DNA from: Macrocystis pyrifera
Taxonomy: Eukaryota; Sar; Phaeophyceae; Laminariales; Laminariaceae
Assembly: GCA_031763025.1 (NCBI GenBank)
Contig: JASSKH010000002.1
Span: 13,199,468 to 13,263,467, forward strand
Direction of reading: 5' to 3'
DNA: 64,000 nt
This document shows, one piece after another, positions 45,661 through 57,300 of the stretch; within the stretch, counting starts at the first letter, position 1, and each line of letters opens with the position of its first letter. The notes beneath the pieces are model-generated. The model searched no databases. It was not told where the DNA came from and worked only from the letters and a program-made list of their open reading frames with translations. The position numbers were made by a program, and so were the translations under genes.

Positions 45661-45734
45661 AGCCGATGACCTCGAGGGAGCCCGTCCAGCTTTAGCCCAG
45701 CTCTGTCGGCGGAGGCGATGTTTGGAAGGCTTGA

Positions 45735-45990
45735 GCTATAGGTGGTACTTCATCTGCACATGTTTTGAAGGCTTGAGCTACAGAAGATAGCTCATCTACA
45801 CACATTTTCCCAGGCTGAGCTATAGGAGCTGCATGAGTTACAGTAGCTCATCTGCGCCCGAGATGAGCTATAGGAGCTACATGAGCTACACAAGTTTCCC
45901 CCGGCTTGAGCTATAGGCGGTAGCTCATCTGCACATGTTTTCGAAGCGTGAGCTATGCACAATAGATGAGCTAGCTCATGAGCTGTCCGG
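45735..45990. repeat. GAGCTA-rich short tandem repeats
   Basis: About six diverged units contain TTGAGCTATAGG.GGTAGCTCATCTGCACATGTTTT. Each unit has TGAGCTA and TAGCTCA, so it can fold on itself. Non-coding, joined directly to the lost 5' part of the helicase gene. Confidence 0.75.
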
Positions 45991-45998
45991 GGTGTGCA

Positions 45999-46044
45999 GA
46001 AAGTTGAGTATCGACCGATCGGTTGAACTCACAGCTGACGTACA
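45999..46044 (-). repeat. Isolated copy of the conserved palindromic motif
   Basis: A 46-base segment with AAGTTGAGTATC...GTTGAACTCACAGCTGACGTA. It matches the motif at 18597, 28200-28250, 28815 and 38182 but has a shorter, perfect centre ACCGATCGGT (46014-46023). The surrounding sequence does not match the other copies. Confidence 0.65.
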
Positions 46045-46564
46045 GATCCGACCAACCAAACAGGGACACATTCGACACAAGGAAAAAAACTGTTGTGAAT
46101 CAACAGCCAAACCCTCTGGTCAAGAGCCACGAGCGACAGCGATAGATACAACGGTAGGTCGGTCTACAGCAGTCTACACCATCTGCACATCTGCACCCAC
46201 CTCTTTTTTGAAGGCATGCTTCAACCTGGACTGCTGTGTTGTTATAGGTTTTTCGCTGCTCGTGCCGAGGTAGCTGCTCGAATCCAGCGCTTTAGACTAG
46301 ACCACAAAAGGACAAATGCTACTGTGCGCGATTTTGCTGTCGTATCTTGCTTAGCCGCGGTTCGTGGCCGCGTCAGTCTCAGCCTTGGCATGTGTTCGGT
46401 ACGTAAGATCGCCTGACTTGCTGACCGGAGTATCCAACGGTTTGTATGTTTGTATGGGGTTGGACGACGCGGGTACAAGGGGATAGTTACTTATCGTCCC
46501 CTGAGTTGATTTTTTAAACGTGACTCACGAGTTGCGTTTACTGCTTGCCCGTTCCACCGGTCAA
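46045..46564. other. No recognisable gene
   Basis: No coding or repeat signal recognised apart from short frames. Confidence 0.4.
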
Positions 46565-47075
46565 AAAGAAAAAAAAACGAACAGCAGAGCTTCCCTCTTA
46601 GCCTTGTACGCCGCCCGCCCGTCTCGCGACCACCTCATCACCGATTGGGTCCGGATAAGTTTTCCTCCCTCTCTGCCACAGTGAGCGCCGTCGTCCGCCT
46701 CGCGTCAAGCCCGGTGCTCACCGTGGCCTTGCTTCGCCACTTCGACAAAGTTGGTGCTCAAACTGCATTGAAGTCTCTTCGACGTTTAGTTTGGTCGCAA
46801 AATAAGCACCGCTTGAATACTATTTCGCATATCAAAACGACCCTTATATCTCGTATATGGTGCAAGCGGAGCCTCACAAGGAGGCCAGACAGATACCATT
46901 TGTGCTTCCTGCGTGTCTCGAGACACACGCGACGCCTAGCCATGCAAACGGCGAAGGCGCTACTTGCAACACCCCCTCTGCCTGCTAGCACCCGCTGACA
47001 CCCGCAGCGGCGCCGGGCTCGCCCGCGGTACCGTGTTCTGACTACACGCACGCGCACGAAACGAAATAAAATGGC
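46565..47075 (+). repeat. Diverged third copy of the 15-17-kb tandem unit
   Basis: Collinear with about 15590-16080: AACAGCAGAGCTTC, GCCGCCCGCC, TCTCGCGACCA, CCACAGTGAGC, CAAGCCCGGTGCTCACCG, GTGTCTCGAG.CACACGCGACGCCTAG and CACGCGCACGAAACGAAA. It has substitutions and indels throughout. Confidence 0.8.
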
Positions 47076-47189
47076 TTCAGGTTGTGTAAGCAACGCTTGA
47101 CTCGTACCTGGTATGTTCATAAGAATACGAGTACGAGAAGGAGCTTCTATTGACGCACGCAGTGTTTGTTGGAGAATATAAGCTGTACC

Positions 47190-47510
47190 GGGACATTGTT
47201 TTTTGCCAGAAAACGGTGTACCTTGACAGAAAATGTCATATGACTTGGGTTTGGTGTACCCTGATCACCTCGTTTTACTTTTCGTACCGTAAACTGGCAA
47301 AAATACGATGGTGTACCGTTTTTTTTTTTTTTGGCATTTTTGCAAGTGAGACGGACGGACATGGATGTTTCGCCAAAAAAAAAACGGTATACCTTGACCG
47401 AAAATGTCATCTAACTTGGGTTTGGTGTACCCTGATGGCCTGGTTTGAGTTTTTTGTGCCGTAAACTGGCAAAAAAGCGTTGGTGTACCGTTTTTTGTCA
47501 TTTTGTCCCG
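47190..47510 (+). repeat. Two tandem units with GGTGTACCxT words
   Basis: Units at about 47205-47330 and 47378-47500 share ACGGTRTACCTTGAC.GAAAATGTCAT, CTTGGGTTTGGTGTACCCTG, CCGTAAACTGGCAAAAA and GGTGTACCGTTTTTT. Homopolymer T and A runs differ in length. Confidence 0.85.
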
Positions 47511-47543
47511 TTAGGATGGGAAATTAATTTTGCTTCTAGATTA

Positions 47544-47562
47544 CCCTAGGTAAAACCTAGGG
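47544..47562. repeat. Perfect hairpin CCCTAGGT-AAA-ACCTAGGG
   Basis: Eight-base arms with a three-base loop, immediately before copy C of the dispersed repeat. Confidence 0.8.
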
Positions 47563-47574
47563 AATGGAAAAACC

Positions 47575-47810
47575 ACGGTATGGGATATGGTATCTTGGTG
47601 TTTCGTGGTATTGGTACAATGGTACGGTTTGATATTGTGGTATGGTATGATGGTACGGTGTCATGGATGTATTATATGGTTAAATTTTCCTGGTGGTATG
47701 GTATGTTTCAGTACATAAGGTCTGTAAGGGTCGAATACGTCGTACGAATATCATCTGTAACGACCTTATATATCGACCATTGGAAAATGTTCGAAAATAT
47801 AAGCCATGCG

Positions 47811-47844
<34 letters not shown>

Positions 47845-47893
47845 TTTGCCATTTTACCGCAGCTGAGACTCAGTTTTACAAACTGAGAACTTC
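47575..47893 (+). repeat. Dispersed repeat copy C, ending in a hairpin
   Basis: The longest of the three copies: a GGTATGGTAT-rich start, ATGGTATGTTTCAGTA, GGTC.GTAAGGGTCGAA, CCATTGGAAAATGTTCGAAA, a (GACA)n run at about 47812-47845, and the terminal CTCAGTTT-TAC-AAACTGAG hairpin. The order of parts agrees with copy B at 27343-27755. Confidence 0.85.
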
Positions 47894-49296
47894 AAGCTGA
47901 TTTTGTCACTCATGCTCACGGAGGGAGGAAAGCCAACGCCCCGACACCCCCGTTTCTCCATTACCTACATTGTGGCCTCAGTCAAGCAATCTGCGCGTGC
48001 TCATGCGAGGGTTACAAACAACTAGTCTGCACGTGCTCATGGGAGGCTTACGAGGCCCCCGCCCACGCCACCCTCCAGCGCCTACCCCACTCCTTGGTAA
48101 GCAAATGATTTGGCTGCCTCCTTGTGAGTAGGGACGTAGGGCTGATGACGCAAATCTCATGGCAAACTGTGGTACAGTACCAACATGTTAGAAAACAAGA
48201 ACTCCGCTAGACTCATGCTACGCCAGAAAACCATCCGAAGCATAAATTTACTGTGCCAATGCAATGCTACCCCCCCCATTGTATGGCCCCGCCCCCCGTG
48301 GGCAAGCACTCATAAGGCCGCCTCCTCTCGACGGAAGGAAGCTGCGAGGCCATCGCGGTGGAAGAACTGCAGGCACAGCATGCCATAAACACAGCCACAA
48401 CAAATTGAATCAATTATTCGCAATCACGTACAGCATTGCAGCAATAGACGACAATCACGCCCGCCATCTTCCCAGAACCCATGTATAACCACCTCACTCT
48501 CAGACCCCACCCCCATCCACTTCTACTATGCCCCTTCGCTCGGTCGATCGCGCAGTTGCTCCTTTCGCGACCGACCGACCTCGCGCAACCCAGCATTAGG
48601 AGTACTGATATTATTTCTGAGTAGTAGCAGCAGATAAGAGTCACAAAACATTTGACGAACGTGTGCGAGGGCGCCTGCTCGTGAGGTTAGGGTACTGGCG
48701 CCATTGCGGCGGTGTTTTCGCAAGCAGAAACAATGCGAAGATCCATCCCCAATCCCCTCCGCTCCCAGAATCAATGGTATCACTACTGAAGATGGAACCC
48801 CTCCACCCTCCCCGTCCCAATAGCTTCTCTCTCCCCAAGTGGTAACGCTCCTATCAGCTCTATTTGATTGGGCGCCTTTGATGGGGGGTGATGAGACCAT
48901 GGAGATGGTAGCGCTACGACAGTACACGACCACCATCATGCCAGAAAATATATCCACGAAACAACGAGCAAACCATCGGACACCATCATCCCACACCATC
49001 AATCGAACCAGTGCTGCTCCTCCCAGCCCTACCTTCCCCCCTGTCCCTAGAAAAACCCTCACTAGCATCGGAATGAACTCCCGGCTCGTGTGGAGGGAGG
49101 ATGATGAGATGATTGTCGTGGTAGTGATATGAAGGTACACGACTACTAGCATGCCAGACAAACTATCTACGAAACATGGAACAAACCCGTTGCAAAACGA
49201 TCATCACACTAGTACTTTATCAATCAAAGCACGGCTCAACCGCCACCTACCCCCACCCCTTCCCCTCCTCCCAAGCATCCCTTCGCCCGCGTTCCA
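47894..49296. other. No recognised gene; one long unassigned frame
   Basis: A 211-codon minus frame at 48526-49161 has an internal duplication (GMLVVVYLHITTTTIISSSS against a similar GMMVVVYCRSATISMVSS segment), which reflects a DNA duplication of about 49050-49140 and 48880-48960. It resembles no family I know and its composition is not convincing. Exons of the eIF2B beta gene were not found here, and downstream on that strand none are expected. Confidence 0.4.
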
Positions 49297-49455
49297 CTAG
49301 GCCGCCTGTTCGTGGGGGGGGGAGATTATGAGGTCCTCACGGTGATAATACTCAGCGAGCAACCGGTAGACGTAGGACGGTTGCAGTCCCCCCATGTTGG
49401 TGATGTATAGGTCGACCAGGTTGGGGGGAATATAGTCGTACGAGGGGTTTAACAC
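49297..49455 (-). CDS. EIF2B2-like: Last exon of eIF2B beta subunit
   Basis: On the minus strand, after a long pyrimidine tract and acceptor CCGTACCAAG, the exon reads VLNPSYDYIPPNLVDLYITN then MGGLQPSYVYRLLAEYYHRE and DLIISPPHEQAA, ending at a TAG. NPxxDYVPPxLxxLxITNxGGxxPSYxYRLxxxYYxxDD is the characteristic C-terminus of the beta subunit of eIF2B, the guanine-nucleotide exchange factor that recycles eIF2 in translation initiation. No further eIF2B exon could be read upstream (to about 51 kb), so this is either a last exon after a long intron or a stranded fragment. It is the only housekeeping sequence seen in the window. Confidence 0.72.
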   Translation of the reverse strand: MLNPSYDYIPPNLVDLYITNMGGLQPSYVYRLLAEYYHREDLIISPPHEQAA

Positions 49456-49617
49456 CTTGGTACGGCCGCAAAAAGGAAAGCGCGAGAGGAGTTGGGCAAG
49501 GGGGACAACAAGGGAAGATAATGGGGGGGGGGTGAGGTTGTACTCATTATCATGTATGGCCGTAGTCGTATGACCAAAGACCCTCGCATCCCTACAATGT
49601 CGGGACGGAGGACGTCG

Positions 49618-49775
49618 GGTTTTCACCGACTACGCAGACATTGCTTGCACCAAGCGCGAAGCGCCGTGAGGTGTTGGACGAGTCGCATGAAGGGTGAGCT
49701 GCATCCTGCTAAGAACCGCTTTAGGGGCGCATTTTCTCGCATATGGATGACAGCATCAATGAATTGATCTAATTT
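49618..49775 (-). CDS. Possible exon, unknown
   Basis: An open minus frame reads QKLDQFIDAVIHMRENAPLK, RFLAGCSSPFMRLVQHLTAL and RAWCKQCLRSR before a TGA. It is amphipathic and looks like real helical protein. It lies just upstream of the eIF2B beta exon, on the same strand, but is not part of eIF2B beta as I know it. No family recognised. Confidence 0.3.
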
Positions 49776-52570
49776 CTGGTGTGGCCACTTCAAGAGACAG
49801 CAATGGGTTTACTATGCCACTGCCTCGTGGGTGCCTCACCATATAAGCACTACGTGATAAGATCATCCCCCTTGTGCGGAATAAAGGTTCTCCCCGCACA
49901 AAAGGATCTAACTTGGCTGCCAACTGTGGTAACCGCCAAAAAAAAAAACACCGGTACCCTGGCTGTCCACTGTAGCTCACGCAGTGAGAGGCGTGTTTTA
50001 CAGCGTCGTCGCCAACCGTCCCCAACCCAACCTATATATATACCAGGTATATACATATTTGGGAGGGGGGGAGGGGATAATTGGGGCGGAACGCAAAGTG
50101 AGAGGGGGAATAGAAGGACGGAGGGAGAGGCACAAATGGCGGGGGGAACGGGATGCGTGGGAGGGAACAGGGGGAGAGGTCGAGAACAGAAGGAGACGCG
50201 GGTGCGACAGGTGGGAGGGGGCGTAAATACTCGTTTGTCGCTTGCCTTAGCAACTTGACCATTGACCACGCATCTTTTTCAAGACGTAGCACCGTTCCTA
50301 CCAGTACCCCTAATAGAGACACCTCCAACATTTGGGCGCTCAATACGTTTTTTCTACGTACCACTCTGGGCCATATCATAGCTAGCATATGGACATTCGT
50401 TTGAAGATCTCGACATCAAAACGCACAATCGCAGCTTGGTTATAGTTCTTGATCTGGCGGTGGAAAGCAGCATTTTCCGATTGACTCATTAGTGACCTTC
50501 ATATCCTATCACGAAGCAAGGTCACTCGGAGTTCTTCGCGCATATGCTCCTGCTTGAAGTGATTGAAACGTTTGTTCTTGAAAACAACAACACCGGATTC
50601 AGAAGTGTCTCCTCGATCCGAAAAACAATTCAAGCAGCAAACACAAAAAAATGAAACGACAACCGGCATGCTTTCATTATCGATTTTTTTCTTCGGTAGA
50701 GTGAGTTGAGGGTAGCCGAAAGGCTCTTCTAGCAGCAGCACGCTGCAGAAGCAGCAGAACGTGACGTGCAGCAGCAGGAGCAATTATTCTCGCATAACCT
50801 CGGCGGTAGCAGACATGTCCCGAGGCCGCTCTCGGGGCACTTGGCCGATTCAAAACATCCCGAGAGTTTTCGGCGAACAGAATGCTGAGGTCGAATCTCA
50901 TATCACCCATCTATGGCTCTTCCATAATCTGCTATCCAAATATGCGTACGTCATATTTGTACCAATTTCATTAGGGTTTGACTAGTCGTCGGTAACGGGA
51001 GAATATATAAGCTTTCGCAATATATTATTTTCGCGCAGACACAGGCCCAACCGTCACGTAGTAACGTAATGTTACGTCCAGTTGTCCTTATGGCAGCGTG
51101 GTGACGTAGCGTTAAGGTTAGATCTTTAATGCGAGTAACATGTTAACAAAATGTTACACACCCATTCGTGCTACACCGCGACCACCTCCAAAGGCAATTT
51201 ACTCAACTGGGGTCAAGTGTTACGTTATCCGACCCTGACGAGGAATAAGGGGGCTCCAATAGCGTGCGAATAACATACTGTGATGGAAAACACGATATTT
51301 GCTACAAACGTTATGGTAGGGCGTTATACCTAGTATCGCTCTGAACCCTCACAAAATATTAGGGTGATATGCCGAGAGCATCCTGTATTATAACATTATG
51401 TTAGCAAGTCAGCGAATCGGCGGGTTGTGATCTGTTCATGCTAGGTTGATAACGCACTAGTCTGGACAAATCCTACAATTTTGTTGAGATTATAGGACAC
51501 GTATCAATCACGGCACTACACTACGTTAACGTACCAGAGCTGCCGAGATCGAGCAGAAACGTAACGTTAATGCGTTAAAACGTTCGGTGATATGCATTCA
51601 ACTCTATGTTAGGGCGTGTTCAAGTCGCTGTGTTTGCCCCCATATCGTACATAAGTGTTATCCAAGTGATGCGTTATCCGAGGTATGAACTACTGCTTGC
51701 AACGCGGTGAAGGATATTGGCAATCCAGCATGCACGCCATGCGTGGTATCGTAAGCGCGCGAAAGGGGACAACATACCGGGGCACGTACTACAAAAGGTG
51801 AGACAAAGTCGAGTCTCAAGACTACCCAGGAACGCTAAGGAACATGTTACGAAGTACGCGCGAGTAGGCGTTTCACCAAAAAATCCAAACGACTTGGAAC
51901 GAGAGTTACGCGTTTCACAAGAAAAAAGTAACTTTTTAAGATGTAAAAAACTGATGCAAATATACAATAATCCAGAGTTTGTATTCACCCTTTTAACCCT
52001 TTTAGCCGAATACTTGACCGCCTCAAACAGGAACGAAATTGCTTGGCACGCCCTTTTTTGGGGCACGCTATGTTAGTAATTGAATAAATCTGCGAGAGCC
52101 CCAGCTAAGTTTTGATGAAAGGCGTTTCTTCATACGTGTAGTACCCATGGCACTACGTACTAGTAATAGCGTGCAAAATACGACATGTCCAATTTGCAAT
52201 TTTTTTCCCGACTTTTCGTTGATTCTGGCTGGCAATTTTGACATCCACAATAACTTCGCGAGTCGTTTCTGCCTACGACTGCTGCCCGGTGTACCCGGCG
52301 CCCTCAAGCCCCCCATAATGAGCGTGACTCAATTTCGTGGGTTGTGGTTGCATGTGGGGAGATATAGCTGTCCGCAAGTGAAGTGAAAACATTTAGCTGG
52401 AGCATTTTCTGTGGTCTCATTTTGTGTTTTCTGGAGTTCGTCCAGTTTTGACCACTGCACTGCAGTTGTACCCATGTTTGTCTACTACCCAGATATCGGA
52501 CGGGTAGTACCCGGACCTGCACTACCCGTTCGAGTACGCACAACCCGTCGGGTATTTGGGCCCGGGTACC
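49776..52570. other. No recognisable gene
   Basis: Contains G-rich (50060-50225) and plain AT-rich stretches. 51050-51680 is unusually dense in GTTA/TAAC words such as ACGTAACGTTA. A 119-codon plus frame at 51717-52076 and its minus counterpart show no known motif. Confidence 0.4.
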
Positions 52571-52572
52571 CG

Positions 52573-52780
52573 GGTAATCGACATGAACGGGTATCCAGGT
52601 ACCCGTGATTTTCAAGTCCCCGGTGAGATATCCCTCACCATACCTCCGAGAACCCCTCTGAACAACCTCAGTAACTTTCCAAGTTTTCCAATACGCACAC
52701 CTCTAGCAGGTATCGCGAGGGATGTCGCACCGGGGACACGAAAATTACCTGTCACCCGGGTACCCGAGTCCAGATACACT
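52573..52780. repeat. Imperfect foldback (MITE-like)
   Basis: Arms of about 45 bases at about 52588-52636 and 52705-52765 are inverted. They share CCCGTGATTTTC.AGTCCCCGGTG and ATATCCCTC with the complement of GAGGGATGTCGCACCGGGGACACGAAAATTAC...CCGGGTACCC. Several GGGTACCCG words lie just outside (52495-52600) and again at 53450-53560. Too short to code for anything. Confidence 0.55.
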
Positions 52781-52789
52781 GCGTGTTGG

Positions 52790-54300
52790 AGAACCTGACA
52801 GCTTATCGTATTGCTTTCATTTTCCATCCAATTTATTACTTTCGCCCCTCTGTTTTCTCTCCCTCCTAGTCGTAACTCAGATTCGGGGTCACAAAGCAGG
52901 CTCCTCTCCCCCTCCCCACTTCGGTACGTGCCTTTACTTTATCGCGAGGGTACAGCACTTTCTTCCCTAATCGACTCGTGTCGAATTTTGCATACGCCGC
53001 TATTAATAGGCGCTTTTTGCAGTCGATTCGGTTCAAAAAGAAGAACCCGTATATGCTACAACACCAAATAGAAAACAGGAAAGATGTCCAGGCCAGGTTT
53101 CCTTTAGGAGAGTGTGTTCTGCACTAACTTCAGTGTAACGACCCCCGATTTTCTCATGTTCCCGTAGATATCAGTCAGCTTTTCTTATTGCTCACCAGGG
53201 TATTTTCCTAATATATGTCCTGTACTGTATATCATATAATAACCCCAACCGAAGCGACATATTACATTATGGGAAACCGTTTGAAATTAATGATTTCCAG
53301 GAGGAGAGGAGAGAAAACACAGAACATATGAAGATCGTCTCGGCGTCGCCACAAGCTCCATGCCGTTTATTTCATGTTGTATCTCCTCCACTATTTTCTG
53401 TGTGCACGTTCGTAAACAGCTATGTATGTTGTCTGGCTACCTGGGCACCCGCACTACTCGGGTATGTCTGCCTGAATAAACGGGCACCCTGCCACGGTTA
53501 CAGGTAAAACACTTGAAAAAGCCCGGGTAACTGTTTGTAACGGGTATCCGGCCGGGTACAACTCTACACTGCAGCACCTCGAATTCGAGGTGTAGACTTC
53601 CGTTGAGAATGCGCGGGCGGCTAATCTGGAGAAAATCTCGAGTTACCGTAGATGAAACACTATAACGCACGCCCTCTGCTAAGACACGAACCAGCGGGAC
53701 GTACGATCACAAAGAGTATTCGAAAAGCGGCGGGAATTTCTGTACCGATAAATAGCTAGAGATTAGAGTGAGCCGGAAACCCGGGGATTGGGGGTGGATA
53801 AGATCCGGCGTGGCCACAAGTGCTTCCAACGCCTTGCTATAGTGGAACACTGTCGTTGCACGTACTTTCGCGGCATTGCACCGTACGCGACACTTCGCGA
53901 ACGCTGGTGGAGGAATAGACTCCGTGCATGAGCAAAACAAAATCCCATTCTAGCAGCTGGCGCCGAAACTTGTGAAATAAACTGTTGTATATCATCAATA
54001 ATCGTGACTCTCAATCACATGATCGTGTAGTTGAATGTGTTGATATTCGCCAACTACTCATGATTAAATCAGCCCGATTTAGACGAATTACTCAACAATC
54101 AAACCCACCGTCAACGAGACCTTTCAATGGTGAATTAGGGAAATTTCGACTTGCCAAAATAGCAAAAAGCTTGCCAAACTTGTTTAGGAAACATTCCGTA
54201 GCTGTTCGTTAGCAAATTGAAGGAAAGTGAATTTTGTTATTTCATTTGCTACGTGTACGATGACTCATAGAAGTTGGCCCTTAGCCGTTTGGTAGTCGAT
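52790..54300. other. No recognisable gene
   Basis: 53430-53570 has CGGGCACCC/CGGGTATCCGG words like those at 52495-52600, in the opposite sense. They may be decayed ends of one 1.1-kb insertion. Otherwise no coding or repeat signal. Confidence 0.4.
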
Positions 54301-57300
54301 TTCGTAATACGTACAAGGTTCCCCGTCGGGATATGGGTGGCGTGAAATCCGTGGGGTGCCGCAAGTTGAAAAGGGAGACGCAGGTAAAACCCTTGCACTT
54401 CTTTTTGGAGTAAAATGAGTCATGGGCTACTGTATTGCTAAAAGCGAAGAGTAGTAGTCTAGCCATCGATGTTCTCGCATGTCTTGGGATATAGGAGGCA
54501 CGGACTACTGTATTGCTCAAAGGAAAGCGTAGCACTAAGCAGAAACGTAGTGTCATCTGTACAATGTTCGTGTTTCAGATGATATGTCTTACGGGATCTG
54601 TGTGAGATAGATCTTACACACGTTAGCCTGGGTGTGATCTGTATAATCCAGACGCTTCATATTTGTTTGCATAGGTAGGATCTGTGTGATCTGTATGATG
54701 TACATGTTTGCCGGGTGGGATCTGTGAGATCTTCATGGCATGTACATCTTTTACCCGGAAGAGATCTGTATGAGGTAGATAATACATGTGTGCCTGGGTG
54801 GGATGTTTTTTCGCAGCATGATCTTTTTATGTTAACCTGCAGCAGCAGCTATACCTTCACTTACTGATTAAAAGCTCTGATGACTTGGAACTTTGGCACA
54901 TGTTTTTGCGTGGGTGAGGTCTACATGATCTGTACTCTGTAGGTACGATATCTACAGTAGATGTGATCTGTATTGATGTGAGTTATATCATCCAGCTATT
55001 TATCGCCTGGGTGGGATCTGTATCATCGATATATGTGTGACCCTTGATGACCTGAACACCTCCATCGGGTGGGGTCTGCACAATCTGCACGAAATGCACA
55101 TGTCAATCGAATATAAATGCACCGGAGTCAACTGATGAATAGCTTTGGGTGGGTAGGTCTGCATGATCTGAAGGATCCGTACGATCTGCAGGATCTGTAT
55201 AATGTAGATGCATCACCCTTTTTTTGGCTGGGTGAGATGTGCTTGATCTTATGATTGCACTTGCGTGCCGGGTGGGACCTGTATGATCTGAATGCCATGT
55301 GTTCATGATGTGGAGGATCTGCATGATCTGAAGTATTTATATTTTCTACACACTCCCAACTAGTTTGCCTGGGGAGATATGTATGTTCCGTTTTATTTGT
55401 ACTTGTGTGCCAGGAGGGATCTGGTTGATCTCAGTGACATGCACACGTTTAGCCGGAGCAGGAATTGTCCGGTTACAATTTTCATAGATGTGTACCTGAG
55501 TGTGTGATCTGTACAATCTGTACATTTTGACCGGGATGCGATCTGTCCGATCTGCCTGATCTGTACATCTTTAACGAGATGAGGTCTGTATGATCTACAT
55601 GATCTGCACATTTATATCGGTGGGTGTGCATGATCTGCAGGATCTGTATGGTCTATCTGAGTGGAATCTGTGTGATATGTATGATCTGTACACCGGGATG
55701 GGGTATGTACGACCTGCATGATCCGCACATATTTATCGGTGGGTCTGCATGATCTGCAGGATATGTACGATCTGTATGATCTGCGGGATTTCTGTATGAT
55801 CTGGAGGGTCTGAAAAATCTGGATACTTCACACTTGTTTACAGCATGTTTAGCCGGGATGGGGTCTGTATGAGGTAGATATTTCAAAGGTGTGTACCTGA
55901 GTGGGATCTGTGTGATATGTACATCTTTACCGGGTGGGATCTGTACGATCTGCAGAATCTGTATGATCTGCAGGATCTCTATAATCTACCTGAGTGGAAT
56001 CTGTGTGATCTGTATGTTCTCTACATGTTGACGGGGATGGGGTTTGTACGATCTGTAGGATCTGTATGATCTGCAGGATTTGTAAAAGGGACATGTATGA
56101 CGAGGTAGATATTTCACGCGTGTGCACCTGAGTGGGAACCTGCAGGATTTCTGTATGATCCGCGGCATCTGGAAAATCTGAATACTTCACACTTGTTTAC
56201 ATGCTTAGCCGGGATGGGGTCTGTATGAGGTAGACATTTCACACGTGTGTACTTGAGTGGGAACTTGTTCTGTGTGATCTGTGCATATGTGTGATCTGCA
56301 GGGTTTGTATGATCTACCTGAGTGGTAATCTGTGAGATCTGTATGATATGTTTATTTTGACCAGGATGGGGTCTGTACGATCTGCATGATCTGCATATGT
56401 TTATCGGTGGGTTTGCATGATCGATGTTCGTCGGCGGGTTTGCATGACCTGCAGGATCTGTATGACCTGTATGGTCTGCAGGAAATGTAATATTTGACAG
56501 GTGTGTGCCTGAGTGGGATCTTGATCATTGTGATCTGTACATCTTTACCGGGTGGGATCTGTATGATCTGCATGAATTGCACATGTTTCGTCGGAAAGAT
56601 CAAAGAATCAATGGTCAAACCAAGCTCGAAAATGAGTTGATCGACAACCCAATACACGCGCAACGCAACGCAATTAATACCTGATACGAAGCATACTGGT
56701 ACACGAAATAGAAGCCAGGGTGTGATAAAATCATCAGTCGTATGGACACAAGGAAAACAAGCTGCGCCAGCAGCAACAGCAGCGCAGCAGGAGCGGCATC
56801 AGCAGGAGCAGCAAGATAATCATCCGTGTGACACGGGCAAAAAACAAAAATATGGGTAGCAGCAAGAAAAGCAACCTTGCGCCAGCAGCAACAGCAGTAG
56901 TAGCAGCTATACCGTGATTGTGCGCAGCAGTGTGCAACAGCAGCGGCAGCAGCAGGAGCAGCAAGACAAGCAACTTAGTGGCACAGGCAAAAAAAAAAGG
57001 GTAGCAGCAAGAAAACCAACCAGCGCAAGCAACAGTAGCAGCTATGCCGTGATTGTGCGCAGCAGCGGCAGCAACAGGAGTGGCAAAATAATAAGCAATC
57101 GTCGTATAATCGTGTAGCATGCAGCTATTTTGAAATGAGTTGTTTCTTCATCGAGAAGAGAGAACATTTTTTTTGCAGCTGAAAATACGAAGATCCGATA
57201 AGGTTTCCAAGCCTATTGCACCGAAAAAAAAAAAAGACACGAGACCACGATCACTCGACTGCTCAATCGCGACGAGCACGAGACGAACACGAGCACGACG

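Noticed and set aside
48526..49161. 211-codon minus frame
   Set aside because: Contains an internal DNA duplication and no recognisable domain, so not reported as a gene.
54580..56600. Regular short repeats considered as a CRISPR array
   Set aside because: Units are 9-18 bases without unique spacers, and the context is a eukaryotic satellite.
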